A stretch of 64,000 nt of DNA. Origin: Clostridium sp. chh4-2. Its GTDB lineage: Bacteria > Bacillota > Clostridia > Lachnospirales > Lachnospiraceae. Location: assembly GCF_002899675.1 (NCBI RefSeq), contig NZ_PKUU01000007.1, positions 62,001 through 126,000 on the forward strand, read 5' to 3'. This document shows positions 16,993 to 25,877 of this stretch, one piece after another. A model generated the notes under the pieces. It searched no databases, had not been told where the DNA came from, and was given only the letters and a program-made list of their open reading frames with translations. Each line of letters starts with the position of its first letter. The stretch's first letter is position 1. A program made the translations under genes and the position numbers.

Positions 16993-17853
16993 TTACCACT
17001 TATAATACTTCACCAAAGCCTGAGTCCCCAAATCTCCCATTCCCTCTGCTTCCAGATCCTGATACATGGAAAGTATGTACTCCAGAACTCCCAGCTCGAT
17101 TCCCGCTCCCTGAGCCTCCTCATCCGCAAGCTTCATATCTTTAATAAAATGTTTGATAAAGAAACCCGGATTATAATCTTCTTTCAGGACGCGCGGAGCC
17201 ACATTGCTCATCTGTGCGCTTCCCGCCGCCCCTGTAGAAATGGAATCCAGCATCTGCTGTACATCCAGCCCTACATTCTTCGCATATACCATCGCTTCAC
17301 AGGCGCCGCTCAACGCTCCGGCTAATGCGATCTGATTGCACATCTTGGTATGCTGTCCATTGCCCGCCTGGCCTTCATAATTGATATTCTTTCCCATTGC
17401 TTCAAATACCGGCATACACGCATCAAAAGCGTCTTTATCACCGCCCACCAATATGGTAAGCGTCCCCGCCTTAGCGCCTCCGTCGCCGCCGGTCACCGGC
17501 GCATCCAGAGAAGAAAGGCCTGCTTTTCTGGCTTCTTCATAGATTCTTATGGCTAATTTAGGGCTGCTGGTGGTCATATCGATTAAATATGCGCCTTTTT
17601 TCGCATTGGCAATGATTCCGTCATCTCCGAAATAAACTTCTTCCACATCTTTCGGATATCCGACAATGGTAATCACCACATCCTGATCTTTGGCACATTC
17701 TGAAACAGTCCCGCACCAGACAGCGCCTTCTTCGATTACATCTAAAACCTTTGACTTGGTTCTCGTATAGATGGAAACTTCAAATCCGGCCTTCATCAAG
17801 TTTCGCACCATGGATTTGCCCATAATTCCAACACCAATAAATCCGATTTTCAT
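16993..17853 (-). CDS. NAD(P)-dependent beta-hydroxyacid dehydrogenase (GarR/HIBADH family)
   Basis: The 286-residue protein starts with the Rossmann motif IGFIGVGIMGKSMVRNLM, has the substrate-binding DAPVTGGDGGAKAGTL and the catalytic lysine in GNGQHTKMCNQ. These are hallmarks of the 3-hydroxyisobutyrate / tartronate semialdehyde reductase family. The second of two adjacent ATGs (17853) has better spacing from AAGGAG than 17856. It follows a D-2-hydroxyacid dehydrogenase and rpiB, suggesting a sugar-acid or short hydroxyacid pathway. The substrate cannot be read from the sequence, so 2-hydroxy-3-oxopropionate reductase is only one possibility. Confidence 0.88.
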   Translation of the reverse strand: MKIGFIGVGIMGKSMVRNLMKAGFEVSIYTRTKSKVLDVIEEGAVWCGTVSECAKDQDVVITIVGYPKDVEEVYFGDDGIIANAKKGAYLIDMTTSSPKLAIRIYEEARKAGLSSLDAPVTGGDGGAKAGTLTILVGGDKDAFDACMPVFEAMGKNINYEGQAGNGQHTKMCNQIALAGALSGACEAMVYAKNVGLDVQQMLDSISTGAAGSAQMSNVAPRVLKEDYNPGFFIKHFIKDMKLADEEAQGAGIELGVLEYILSMYQDLEAEGMGDLGTQALVKYYKW

Positions 17854-17929
17854 CATATTACTCCTTTCACCGCAAACGCCGTTTTACCACAGACAGGCAT
17901 ATTTGCAGCAAGATTATATTCTTTCCGTC

Positions 17930-18895
17930 TTAATTCTGCCTTTCCCTGTACCCGGTTTCAAAATTCACAAGATTGTCCAGCCTTGTTCCATTTAAAAATT
18001 TCTCCAGGTTTGAACCTGAAATCCGTATAATGCGCTCCAATGTCTCCTGAAGGTGATAATGGCCTGAAATGTGAGGGGTAATTATCACATTGCCTGCCTC
18101 CCACAGAGGGTGATCGGAAGGAAGTGGTTCCGGATCGGTAACATCCAGCGCGCATCCACCCAGATGACCGTCGTTCAGCACTCTGCATAAAGCATCCGTA
18201 TCGATAGCGGTTCCTCTTCCAACATTAATCAGATACGCTCCTTTTTTCATGCTGCGGAGCCGGTCTTCATTAATAATCCGGTACGTTTCCGGCGTGTTTG
18301 GAAGGGAAAGGGAGATAAAATCTGCTCTCGGAATCAGCTCATCCATCTTATCATTGGTATACAGCTCATCCAGATAATCCGGCTTATCGCCCGGCTTTCT
18401 TCTGATGCCGATGGTATGGCTTCCCAAAGCCTTCATCCGTTTGGCAAATTCTCCGCCGATATCGCCAAGGCCGATTACAAGCGTGGTGGAGCCCCATATA
18501 GAAGTAACGCCGCCTTCATCTTTCCACAGATGTTTTTTCTGGTTGTCATGGTATAAATTCAATTTTTTCTGAAGCATAAGAGCAGCTCCCACCATGAATT
18601 CAGAGATGGCCAGCCCATAAGCGCCGGTCGCATTGGTAAGAAGCGTTCCCGGCTTTAAGATACCCGGTTTGCAGTACAGATCAGCGCCTGCGGAGTTCAA
18701 TTGCAGCCATTCCAGCTTCTCTGCAGCAGGCAGCATCTCAGCAGGAACATTGCCAATTATAATAGAAGCATCCCTTACCTGTTCCTGGGATACATCAGAA
18801 GACTGCACATACTCAAATGCGCAGTCTTTCCCTATATTTTCAAAATATTCTTTATGACGTTCTTCTATCGGAATTGTTATCAATACTTTTCTCAT
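17930..18895 (-). CDS. D-2-hydroxyacid dehydrogenase
   Basis: The 321-residue NAD-dependent enzyme has the Rossmann core VIGLGDIGGEFAKRMKALG and the family triad: Arg in VGRGTAIDTDAL, Glu in DPEPLPSDHPLW and His in ITPHISGHY. The fold is that of phosphoglycerate/glyoxylate reductases without a C-terminal ACT domain, so it is not a full-length serine-pathway SerA. Its start overlaps the rpiB stop in ATGA. Together with the downstream GarR-like gene it forms a three-gene unit with rpiB. Confidence 0.88.
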   Translation of the reverse strand: MRKVLITIPIEERHKEYFENIGKDCAFEYVQSSDVSQEQVRDASIIIGNVPAEMLPAAEKLEWLQLNSAGADLYCKPGILKPGTLLTNATGAYGLAISEFMVGAALMLQKKLNLYHDNQKKHLWKDEGGVTSIWGSTTLVIGLGDIGGEFAKRMKALGSHTIGIRRKPGDKPDYLDELYTNDKMDELIPRADFISLSLPNTPETYRIINEDRLRSMKKGAYLINVGRGTAIDTDALCRVLNDGHLGGCALDVTDPEPLPSDHPLWEAGNVIITPHISGHYHLQETLERIIRISGSNLEKFLNGTRLDNLVNFETGYRERQN

Positions 18896-19332
18896 CTGTT
18901 TTCAATCTCCATCACCATATCCACACGTCTCTGGTGTCTTCCGCCTTCATATTCCGCATCCAGCCACTCATCAGTTATCATCTTAGCCATCTCCACTCCA
19001 ATTACACGGGCTCCAAAGGATAGGACATTGGAATTATTGTGCATTCTGGAAAGTTTGGCCGTATAAGGTTCACTACACACGCAAGCGCGGATTCCCTTCA
19101 CCTTGTTTGCCGCCAATGAGATTCCCACTCCGGTTCCGCAGATCGCGATTCCTAAATCAGCTTCTCCTGATACCACCGCGCGGCCTACCTTTTCACCATA
19201 GACAGGGTAGTCACAGCTCTCATGTGAATTGGTGCCCAGATCCAGCACTTCGATCCCTTTTGACTGCAAATGTTCTTTAATTGCATCCTTCATTTCTATT
19301 GCTGTATGGTCATTTCCTATTGCTATCTTCAT
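18892..19332 (-). CDS. rpiB: ribose-5-phosphate isomerase B family protein
   Basis: The 146-residue protein has the RpiB pattern: MKIAIGNDHTAIEMK at the start, CDYPVYGEKV, the catalytic AICGTGVGISLAAN and the closing GGRHQRRVDMV. It interconverts ribose-5-phosphate and ribulose-5-phosphate, or a related aldose/ketose phosphate pair. The start at 19332 has GGAGG five bases upstream; the reading frame stays open further up, but that stretch runs into the MerR gene and looks non-coding. Linked to two hydroxyacid dehydrogenases, it may act on an unusual sugar phosphate. A second RpiB-like gene lies at 54152-54628. Confidence 0.92.
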   Translation of the reverse strand: MKIAIGNDHTAIEMKDAIKEHLQSKGIEVLDLGTNSHESCDYPVYGEKVGRAVVSGEADLGIAICGTGVGISLAANKVKGIRACVCSEPYTAKLSRMHNNSNVLSFGARVIGVEMAKMITDEWLDAEYEGGRHQRRVDMVMEIENR

Positions 19333-19377
19333 AACTTCCTCCATATCTACTGCTGTCTGCAATGTTTTCATCTTTTT

Positions 19378-19407
19378 AAACATATCATACCTGACATGTT
19401 TTATCAA
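19378..19407 (-). promoter_or_regulatory. rpiB promoter with internal dyad
   Basis: Minus-strand TTGATA (19407-19402), 17 bases, then TATGTT (19384-19379). The dyad AAACAT-N12-ATGTTT (19378-19401) spans the whole spacer and the -10 element, the position expected for an operator. No local regulator can be assigned to it; the divergent-type MerR protein just upstream is a candidate, since MerR sites lie between -35 and -10. Confidence 0.6.
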
Positions 19408-19447
19408 GATATGGGGAGTAAGAATATTGTGATTACGTTCCTGCTTA

Positions 19448-20260
19448 TTAATGTTCACAGCCCCGGATCGGAAGATAGATTTCGATATAATAGACCATTT
19501 TGCCTTCCGCGTTGCAGTTAATCGTATATTGGGAATAGGCTTTTCCTTCCAGTTGGAAACTGTGCTTTCCAGCCCATTCCACCGCACGTTTTAAAGCTTC
19601 CTTTCTGGGTGAACGCGTTTCTGATGTATCCACGGTAAAAATGCACCGCTTATAATCCAGACACGGCATCTCTTCCAGCTTCTTTTTCATCTTCATTTTC
19701 TTGGCAATGGATTCCCTCAGACTCAGAAATGAATAGACCGGTTTGTCATATCCTACATTTAACAGATCGTATTCTTCCATAATATTGGAAACCTCATATA
19801 CGCTTTTTTCCTGGATCAGCTGAAACCATTCGTCTCTGACCTTATCCTTTTCGGTTCTCTTTTCAGACAAAATATAAAAACGCTGAAAGGGAAGAACCGA
19901 GCAGATATCCAGATAATCTTTTATATTCTGACAGCTCTGATGGCTCATCTCCAGCTTTGTCAGATAAAACTGATGTTCCCGAATGCTCTTTTTTTCCTCT
20001 TCGATCTTCTGGCTGATTAAATTCTGCATGGCCTCACAGTTATTGTGGTAAAGGATCTGTTTCACGTCATGGACGCTGAAATTCACTTTGCGGTAGTAAA
20101 TAGCATCCAGAAGAAGCCATACATCGTCCGCCGTATAACAGCGGTAGCCATTTTCCGCTTTATATGGCTTAATAATCTCTTTTTCCTCATAAAATCTCAA
20201 CGTATCCTGGGTCACGCCTAAAAGCCTGGCCACTTCACCAATCCGGTATTCCCGCTTCAT
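19448..20260 (-). CDS. MerR-family transcriptional regulator
   Basis: The 270-residue protein begins with a MerR winged helix (YRIGEVARLLGVTQDTLRFYEEKEII, then NGYRCYTADDVWLL) followed by a coiled-coil region (about 70-110) and a C-terminal domain of about 140 residues that resembles effector-binding domains of BmrR-type multidrug regulators. Its start overlaps the stop of the MATE transporter gene in ATGA, so it probably senses a compound exported by that pump and controls the pair. Confidence 0.88.
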   Translation of the reverse strand: MKREYRIGEVARLLGVTQDTLRFYEEKEIIKPYKAENGYRCYTADDVWLLLDAIYYRKVNFSVHDVKQILYHNNCEAMQNLISQKIEEEKKSIREHQFYLTKLEMSHQSCQNIKDYLDICSVLPFQRFYILSEKRTEKDKVRDEWFQLIQEKSVYEVSNIMEEYDLLNVGYDKPVYSFLSLRESIAKKMKMKKKLEEMPCLDYKRCIFTVDTSETRSPRKEALKRAVEWAGKHSFQLEGKAYSQYTINCNAEGKMVYYIEIYLPIRGCEH

Positions 20261-21597
20261 ATACTTTCTCCTTTCCCCACTTCACCGTTTATCTGCAGAT
20301 TTCTTGATAACTCTTCTTTTTTTCTCAACAGCAGCGCTGCGCCGGCCACCGTCAGCTGGGATAGAGGCACTGCCAGCCAGATGCCCGTTACTCCTATAAC
20401 ATGCGGCAGAATCAACAGCCAGACCGCCACACCGGCCGGTTCCCCATATGCCAGAATATAAGCCTGAAGGTTCTGTCTCGTCGCATAAAAGTAAGAAGCC
20501 GTGACGCGGATAAAACTGTACGGAATCAGGCCGGCACAGAAAATCAATATCACCTTACCGTAAGTCTCCATCACCTCCGGCGATGCGCCGAACATCAGCG
20601 GCACCTCTCTTCTGAACAGATAGAGGGATGCCATGCCGGCCGCTCCGATAGCGGCCGCAAACCAATAGGCCATTGACCGATACCGGCCGCAGGACTTCAC
20701 ATCTCCCATTCCGAGACAGAGGCTGAAAAGGGGCTGGCTTCCATCGCCCACACCCTGTAAAAGCAGCTGGACAACCACAATCACATAGCTGATCACCGCG
20801 TAAACGGCCACCTCATGATCGCCGGCATAAACAGTCAGGCTTTTATTCATCACCAAAAGAATCAGATTTGGAGACAGGGTCAGGCCAAATGGAGACAGGC
20901 CGATCACAAGCATCCGTTTAATTCTGTCCCATTGAATCAGTCTTCCCTCCTCAGAGGCCCCGCCGCGTTTTAAAACGCTCTTTTTCAACAAGTATAACAG
21001 GCTGGTTACCGCCGTCACTCCCTGTCCCGCCGCAGTGGCGAGGGCAGCGCCGAACATCCCCATAGGTATCACTTCGATCAGCAGATAATCCAGGATCATA
21101 TTGGTAAAAAAACCGGACATCATAAAAATCATAGCTAAAAATGCCCGGTCCATATTGCGCAGCACCGGAATCAGTCCCGTTCCCAAAAGCTGAAAAACAG
21201 CTCCCGTCAGAATAATCCTCAGGTAAATCCGCCCCAATTCATAGATCTCCCCGCGGGCCCCCAGCATGTGCAGAACCGGGTCTTTTACGGCGCTTCCAAG
21301 TACCGTCATGGCCGCAGCCGCAAAAAGCAGGAGCAGAAGAATTCTCTTCTGATCCTGCCTGATCTTTGCTTCACTTCCGGTTCCCTCCGATACCATCAGC
21401 ACGGAACCTCCCACGCCGATTCCGGTGCCCAGCGCCTGCAAAAGCGCTGTGACCGGATAAGCGATATTGATTGCCGCGAGGCCGGGATCTCCCAGATTCC
21501 TTCCTATAAAAAATCCATCTACAATTGCATAAACGCCGGAACATGCAAATGCGAGCATAGACGGCAGAACGCATCTCCAGAAATTACCCTTTCTCAT
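20257..21597 (-). CDS. MATE-family efflux transporter
   Basis: The 446-residue protein has about twelve hydrophobic segments in two homologous halves. The first half opens with MLAFACSGVYAIVDGFFIGR, a variant of the DinF/NorM opening in which the protein lines the substrate cavity, and has NIAYPVTALLQALGTGIGVGG; the second half contains GVGDGSQPLFSLCLGMGD. MATE proteins export cationic drugs or metabolites in exchange for sodium or protons. It is coupled to the MerR gene by a 4-base overlap. Confidence 0.9.
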   Translation of the reverse strand: MRKGNFWRCVLPSMLAFACSGVYAIVDGFFIGRNLGDPGLAAINIAYPVTALLQALGTGIGVGGSVLMVSEGTGSEAKIRQDQKRILLLLLFAAAAMTVLGSAVKDPVLHMLGARGEIYELGRIYLRIILTGAVFQLLGTGLIPVLRNMDRAFLAMIFMMSGFFTNMILDYLLIEVIPMGMFGAALATAAGQGVTAVTSLLYLLKKSVLKRGGASEEGRLIQWDRIKRMLVIGLSPFGLTLSPNLILLVMNKSLTVYAGDHEVAVYAVISYVIVVVQLLLQGVGDGSQPLFSLCLGMGDVKSCGRYRSMAYWFAAAIGAAGMASLYLFRREVPLMFGASPEVMETYGKVILIFCAGLIPYSFIRVTASYFYATRQNLQAYILAYGEPAGVAVWLLILPHVIGVTGIWLAVPLSQLTVAGAALLLRKKEELSRNLQINGEVGKGESI

Positions 21598-21621
21598 ACA
21601 GCAGCCTTATTCCTTTACTAT

Positions 21622-23061
21622 CTATTTTTCCTTTTCGTATTTATCGGTTCCCTGATAGGTTACCACACCATCTTTATCGGTGCAGTAATAATTTTCATCC
21701 GCATCCTTCACATTTTTCTTATTCTTCGCAATTGTGCCGGATGTATTTACCAGGTATTCCTTATCATTATACTCTACAACCTTTAATTTGTCTTCTTTAT
21801 CCGCTTTTAATTTGCGCCCCTTGATATAAATGGAGTTCTTATGGATTCCGTTATAACCGGCGCCCTTCTTGCTTCCTGAATCCTGGAAGCTGTAAGCATA
21901 CACCTCTCCATCCACTTCCAATGTGGCGTTGCCTGTTTCGATGGCGCCTGCCGGTGAATTTCCAAAATAGAATACTTCACAGCTGTCAAATTCATCCGGA
22001 AGATCTTCCTCATTTTCAATCTCCGTGCTGGACGCGATCTTTGTTGAACTGTTTTCTTCAAACTCGATCTTGAAAAGTCCTTCCAGCATCTCGCCCTTGT
22101 CGTTAAATGCGTATTTCTTGCCGTTAATAGTCTTGATCTGGCTCTTCACAAGATCGCCGTCCTTTTCCGCATAGAACCAATAAGCTTCATCATCGTTATA
22201 AGCTTCCTGATCCACATCTTCGTCCGGAACTACATAGAACCAGCCGTCCGCTCTCCAACACTGCTCAGGCAGGTTGAAATACTGATAGCTGTTGGAAGAC
22301 GAAGCGTTCTGCTTGGTAGCGACCTGATACCATTCATACTGAGCTGCGCCGTATTCGTTAAATGTATAGCGCTTTCCATTGATCTTCTTTGTTTCATCAT
22401 CTATTTTCTTGCCTGAACCGTTGAAATAGAACCAGTAATCCTGGTCTGAATCGTCCTCATTTTCCTCGTCTTCTACATGGATCTGCGCCCAGGAAGCAAT
22501 CACCTGCGCACCATCGTCCGATTCTCCGCAGTAATAGACTCCCTCTTTCCATGCATCGTCTCCTGTCAGACGGGTGGACTCTTCATTTACCCAGCCATAT
22601 AACATGCGTCCGTCGTCGTCAAACGCATATTTTCTGAGACTTCCATCCGCCTTTTTAATGGAACGGAATGTGGTTCTATCGGATGACGCCTTATAAGCCT
22701 TACCGTTGGACTGGAAATAATACCAGTATGAGTCCGGTTCGTCCTCGTCGCCGGCATCTTCATTTTCCACTTCTCTCCACTCATTCATGACCATAGCGCC
22801 CACTGAGTTTACATAAAACACATCATCATCTGATTCCACCAGAGAACTAGTCAGCATTATACCATCATCATCCAGATAAAACCAGTGACTGCCTGATTTT
22901 TTCCACTCACCGGTGACTTTACTTCCGTCTTTTTCGTAGTAAACCCAATTTTCACCTTCCTGTTTCCAGCCCTTTGTGGCTGCCATGGATGGAATAGCCA
23001 CCCCTATAGAACATGCGGTCATTACACACATTGCCGCTAATATCTGCACTTGTTTTTTCAC
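21622..23061 (-). CDS. secreted cell-wall-binding-repeat protein
   Basis: The 479-residue protein has a signal peptide (KKQVQILAAMCVMTACSIGVA, cleaved near SMA-A) and then is almost entirely made of choline-/glucan-binding-type repeats with paired aromatic residues, for example WKQEGENWVYYEKDGSK, WFYLDDDG, WYYFQSNGKAYK and KYAFDDDGRML. Such repeats attach proteins to the cell wall or to polysaccharide. No catalytic domain is visible. It is strongly acidic, with Asp/Glu-rich insertions between repeats. The start is GTG with GAGAGG six bases upstream. It stands alone, with a 525-base non-coding region ahead of it. Confidence 0.85.
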   Translation of the reverse strand: MKKQVQILAAMCVMTACSIGVAIPSMAATKGWKQEGENWVYYEKDGSKVTGEWKKSGSHWFYLDDDGIMLTSSLVESDDDVFYVNSVGAMVMNEWREVENEDAGDEDEPDSYWYYFQSNGKAYKASSDRTTFRSIKKADGSLRKYAFDDDGRMLYGWVNEESTRLTGDDAWKEGVYYCGESDDGAQVIASWAQIHVEDEENEDDSDQDYWFYFNGSGKKIDDETKKINGKRYTFNEYGAAQYEWYQVATKQNASSSNSYQYFNLPEQCWRADGWFYVVPDEDVDQEAYNDDEAYWFYAEKDGDLVKSQIKTINGKKYAFNDKGEMLEGLFKIEFEENSSTKIASSTEIENEEDLPDEFDSCEVFYFGNSPAGAIETGNATLEVDGEVYAYSFQDSGSKKGAGYNGIHKNSIYIKGRKLKADKEDKLKVVEYNDKEYLVNTSGTIAKNKKNVKDADENYYCTDKDGVVTYQGTDKYEKEK

Positions 23062-23586
23062 TTTTTTCCTCTCATTCCGCTGTTTAAAAACAGCCTGGAT
23101 TTATCTCTGCAATCACAGATTTTTCTATGCGCGCATATCTTTTCTTCAAGACTTTTCCAGAATAAACCATGGTCAAAGACCAGGGTCAACGGTTGGGAGA
23201 AATATGTCAGAAAATAGTAAAGTTACTTACAATTTCTTACGTTTTAGCGCCAAAAAAAGCAAAAAAATACCCGGTGAAAGGCGAAGAGTGCGGTGGCCAT
23301 TTCCCCGGGCAGTGATGTCCAAACACTATATTACACCTTGGAGCTGCTCCAATGTCAACTATTTTATGAATAACGTTATGAATAACGTTTAGTAGCGCTT
23401 ATGCCCGAAACCGGAACTGGAAAATTCCTGCATACTGCCAAAACCCGCACGGACGGCAGAGGCCGCCGGGGCTGGGAAGCGTAACGAAAATCAAGCATTG
23501 ATTAAACTTTGATATTCGTTTAAAATAGTTGGGAACCGCAATTTTGATTGTACCTGCCGCTGTCCGGCGGCGAAATGGAGGAAATA
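23062..23586. other. intergenic region with tandem 12-mers
   Basis: No gene is supported here. It separates the divergent cell-wall-binding gene and the NdpA-like gene. It contains a tandem pair of ATGAATAACGTT (23365-23388), a small hairpin TTGGAG/CTCCAA near 23340, and a conserved repeat half-element described separately at 23386-23485. The last 20 bases hold the ribosome site of the NdpA gene. Confidence 0.6.
23386..23485 (+). repeat. half copy of the intergenic palindromic element
   Basis: The 38 bases at 23386-23423 match 42895-42932 at 36 of 38 positions, including the block GCTTATGCCCGAAACCGGAA. Beyond the core the sequences diverge, but both stay GC-rich and end in GTAAC at nearly the same distance from the core (23481-23485 and 42980-42984). 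Unlike the asnA-side copy, no convincing left arm is seen here, so it looks like half of that element. Confidence 0.7.
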
Positions 23587-24600
23587 ATGTTAAAAGACGA
23601 TATGATTATGAAAACCGGTATTATACATATTCTGGATTCAACCATGGGCATGCCGGTGCTCTCAGACTATGAATTTGATTTAGGCTCCGACTTATGCGAC
23701 TTTCTGAAAGCCCACATAGAAAAATTTACGGAAAACGACGATGTTAAGCACTGCCAGTTCTCCGAGGAATCCGAAGTCTGCGCCGCAATCCGGGAATGTA
23801 CCCCGGAAAACTTTGTGGAGACCAGCAAGGTCATCGCCCAAAAGCTGTTCCAGATCATGAATTCCAATATCGCCATCCCGCCTGCCGACATGGCCATGGT
23901 GATATTCAGCTGCAAGGGAAACGATTATCTGGGCGTCTTAAAGCTCAACTATAAAACTTCCTATACCCATATCACCCAGCCGTCCGAAGACGGAAGCAAC
24001 AACAACGACATCATTTTACAGCGCGCCATCCTGCCTTCCGAAGGCCAGAAATTGTCAGAGGCATTTGTAGTAAACCTGCTGGACGGCGAACTGCTGCTGA
24101 CCGAGAAAAAATACGAAGTAAACGGTGAAAAACGCCTCTATTTCTCCGAACTCTTCCTGGAATGCCACGCTCCCCTCTCCCAAAAAAGCAAACTGGACAT
24201 CGTAACCAAGGCGGTGGAACAGGTCAACAAAAAATATTACGGAGACGATGACGCAGAACGCAAGATGGAAACCAAAAGCGTGATCTATCAGGAACTGGAA
24301 GAAGAAGGCTGCATCCATATCGAAGCCCTCAAAGAAAAAGTCTTCAAAGACAGCCCTGAGATGCAGGAAGAATTCGTAGAAAAGATGGAAAAATACAACA
24401 TGGTCACCGAAGTCGTGGAGCCCAAAAACGAACAGACCGTTAAAAAATTCCAGACCCAGTATCTGACCACCGACACCGGAATCGAAATCAAAATCCCCAT
24501 GGAAGAATACGGAAACTCCGATCATGTGGAATTTATCACAAATGTAGACGGAACCATTTCCATGCTGATTAAAAATATTGGAAAATTGACTACCAGGTAG
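23587..24600 (+). CDS. nucleoid-associated protein, NdpA/YejK family
   Basis: The 337-residue protein matches the 37-kDa nucleoid-associated family: an N-terminal IIHILDSTMGMPVLSDYEFDLG and a central region with FSCKGNDYLGVLKLNYK and FSELFLECHAPLSQKSKLDIV. It is expected to be a cytoplasmic DNA-associated protein; the precise role of the family is not well defined. The start at 23587 has GGAGG five bases upstream; an earlier in-frame ATG at 23548 has no such site. It is a single gene, convergent with aroC across a long palindrome. Confidence 0.85.
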   Translation: MLKDDMIMKTGIIHILDSTMGMPVLSDYEFDLGSDLCDFLKAHIEKFTENDDVKHCQFSEESEVCAAIRECTPENFVETSKVIAQKLFQIMNSNIAIPPADMAMVIFSCKGNDYLGVLKLNYKTSYTHITQPSEDGSNNNDIILQRAILPSEGQKLSEAFVVNLLDGELLLTEKKYEVNGEKRLYFSELFLECHAPLSQKSKLDIVTKAVEQVNKKYYGDDDAERKMETKSVIYQELEEEGCIHIEALKEKVFKDSPEMQEEFVEKMEKYNMVTEVVEPKNEQTVKKFQTQYLTTDTGIEIKIPMEEYGNSDHVEFITNVDGTISMLIKNIGKLTTR

Positions 24601-24629
24601 CTTTTACACCAGGTATACGCGTAAAAAAC

Positions 24630-24734
24630 GGGCCCGGAGGTCTGCCTAAAAATGCATGTCCCGATAAACTTGTCTGAGCGGCTTCACCGCCGGATGTTCA
24701 CCGGAACCTGTATTTTCAGCAAACTTCCAGGCCC
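24630..24734. repeat. 105-bp imperfect palindrome between convergent genes
   Basis: The arm 24630-24661 pairs with 24703-24734, and the inner part continues through GTCCCGATAAAC... and ...GTTCACCGGAAC to a GCGG/CCGC tip at 24678-24690. Most differences between the arms are transitions that would still pair as G-U in RNA. There is no strong U-tract. It may act as a two-way terminator for the NdpA gene and aroC, or be a dispersed palindromic element. Confidence 0.65.
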
Positions 24735-24797
24735 TTCGTGTATCTCATATCTCTATTCTTCCAGGCATGCCCCTGAAATCAAATAATCCCAAATCCT

Positions 24798-25874
24798 TTA
24801 AATCCGCGCCCCTCTGCCCTGAAGCAGCAGATCCGCCACCGTAAACGCAGCCATAGTTTCCACCACAGCCACAGCTCTCGGCACCACGATCGGATCGTGA
24901 CGTCCTTTTATCTCAATCTTAACATCCTCCCCATCCCTGTTCACAGTTTCCTGCTCTGAGGCAATGGAAGGGGTCGGCTTGAATGCAGCCCGGAATACGA
25001 TCTCGCTTCCGTCGCTCATCCCGCCCAGAATTCCGCCGGAATGATTAGTCTTTTTGCATACCTTTCCATCCGGTCCCATATAAAATGCATCGTTATTCAC
25101 AGAGCCTGTTGATCTTGCGGCGGCGAATCCGTCGCCTACCTCAAATCCCTTCACCGCTCCGATTGACATAATCGCACCTGCCAGGCTGGCGTCCAGTTTA
25201 TCAAATACCGGTTCCCCGATTCCCGCCGGAACGCCTGTAATACAGCATTCCACGATTCCGCCAGCGGAATCCTTTTTCGCCATCAGTTCTTCCAGATAGG
25301 CTTCCGCTTCCCTGGCGGCCTGAGCATCCGGCATATATAAACGGTTATTCCCGGCTTCTTCCATAGAAAAGCGTTCCATCTGAATCTCCACAGGGCCGAT
25401 GGACTTGGTATATGCGTTCACTTCGATTCCATAATGTCCAAGAAGCCTGCATGCCACAGCTCCGGCGGCCACACGGCCAATGGTTTCCCTTCCGGAAGAG
25501 CGCCCGCCTCCCCGGTAATCGCGAAAGCCGTATTTGGCATCGAATCCATAGTCCGCATGTCCCGGACGGTATACGTTCATAATATTACCGTAATCGTGAG
25601 AACGCTGGTCCTGGTTTCTTATCATCATAGAGATCGGCGTGCCGGTAGTCTTTCCTTCAAAAATTCCGGAAAGGATCTCCACCCGGTCGCCCTCCTGGCG
25701 CATGGTCGTAAACTTGCTCTGTCCCGGTTTTCTCCTGTCCAGATATCTCTGTATATCCTCTTCGCTGAGCGAAAGCCCGGCCGGGCATCCGTCAACCACC
25801 ACTCCCACTCCCTTACCATGGGATTCTCCCCATGTGGTCATGGTAAGCAGCTTTCCAAATGTCGATCCTGCCAT
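24798..25874 (-). CDS. aroC: chorismate synthase
   Basis: The 358-residue enzyme converts EPSP to chorismate, the last common step of aromatic biosynthesis, using reduced FMN. It has the three family signatures: [18 protein letters not shown] at the start, the [11 protein letters not shown] block, and [11 protein letters not shown] with [12 protein letters not shown] near the end. Length is typical for a monofunctional bacterial enzyme. It lies three bases after the lactonase gene and may be read with it, although no other aromatic pathway gene is present. Confidence 0.96.
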   Translation of the reverse strand: MAGSTFGKLLTMTTWGESHGKGVGVVVDGCPAGLSLSEEDIQRYLDRRKPGQSKFTTMRQEGDRVEILSGIFEGKTTGTPISMMIRNQDQRSHDYGNIMNVYRPGHADYGFDAKYGFRDYRGGGRSSGRETIGRVAAGAVACRLLGHYGIEVNAYTKSIGPVEIQMERFSMEEAGNNRLYMPDAQAAREAEAYLEELMAKKDSAGGIVECCITGVPAGIGEPVFDKLDASLAGAIMSIGAVKGFEVGDGFAAARSTGSVNNDAFYMGPDGKVCKKTNHSGGILGGMSDGSEIVFRAAFKPTPSIASEQETVNRDGEDVKIEIKGRHDPIVVPRAVAVVETMAAFTVADLLLQGRGARI

Positions 25875-25877
25875 GCT

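Noticed and set aside
16784..16999. 71-codon frame across the 40-base inverted repeat
   Set aside because: It spans a terminator and a promoter and encodes repeated palindrome sequence; no ribosome site or family match.
24055..24525. 156-codon frame rich in Phe and Val on the minus strand
   Set aside because: It is the shadow of the NdpA-like gene; its odd composition comes from Glu/Lys codons read backwards.
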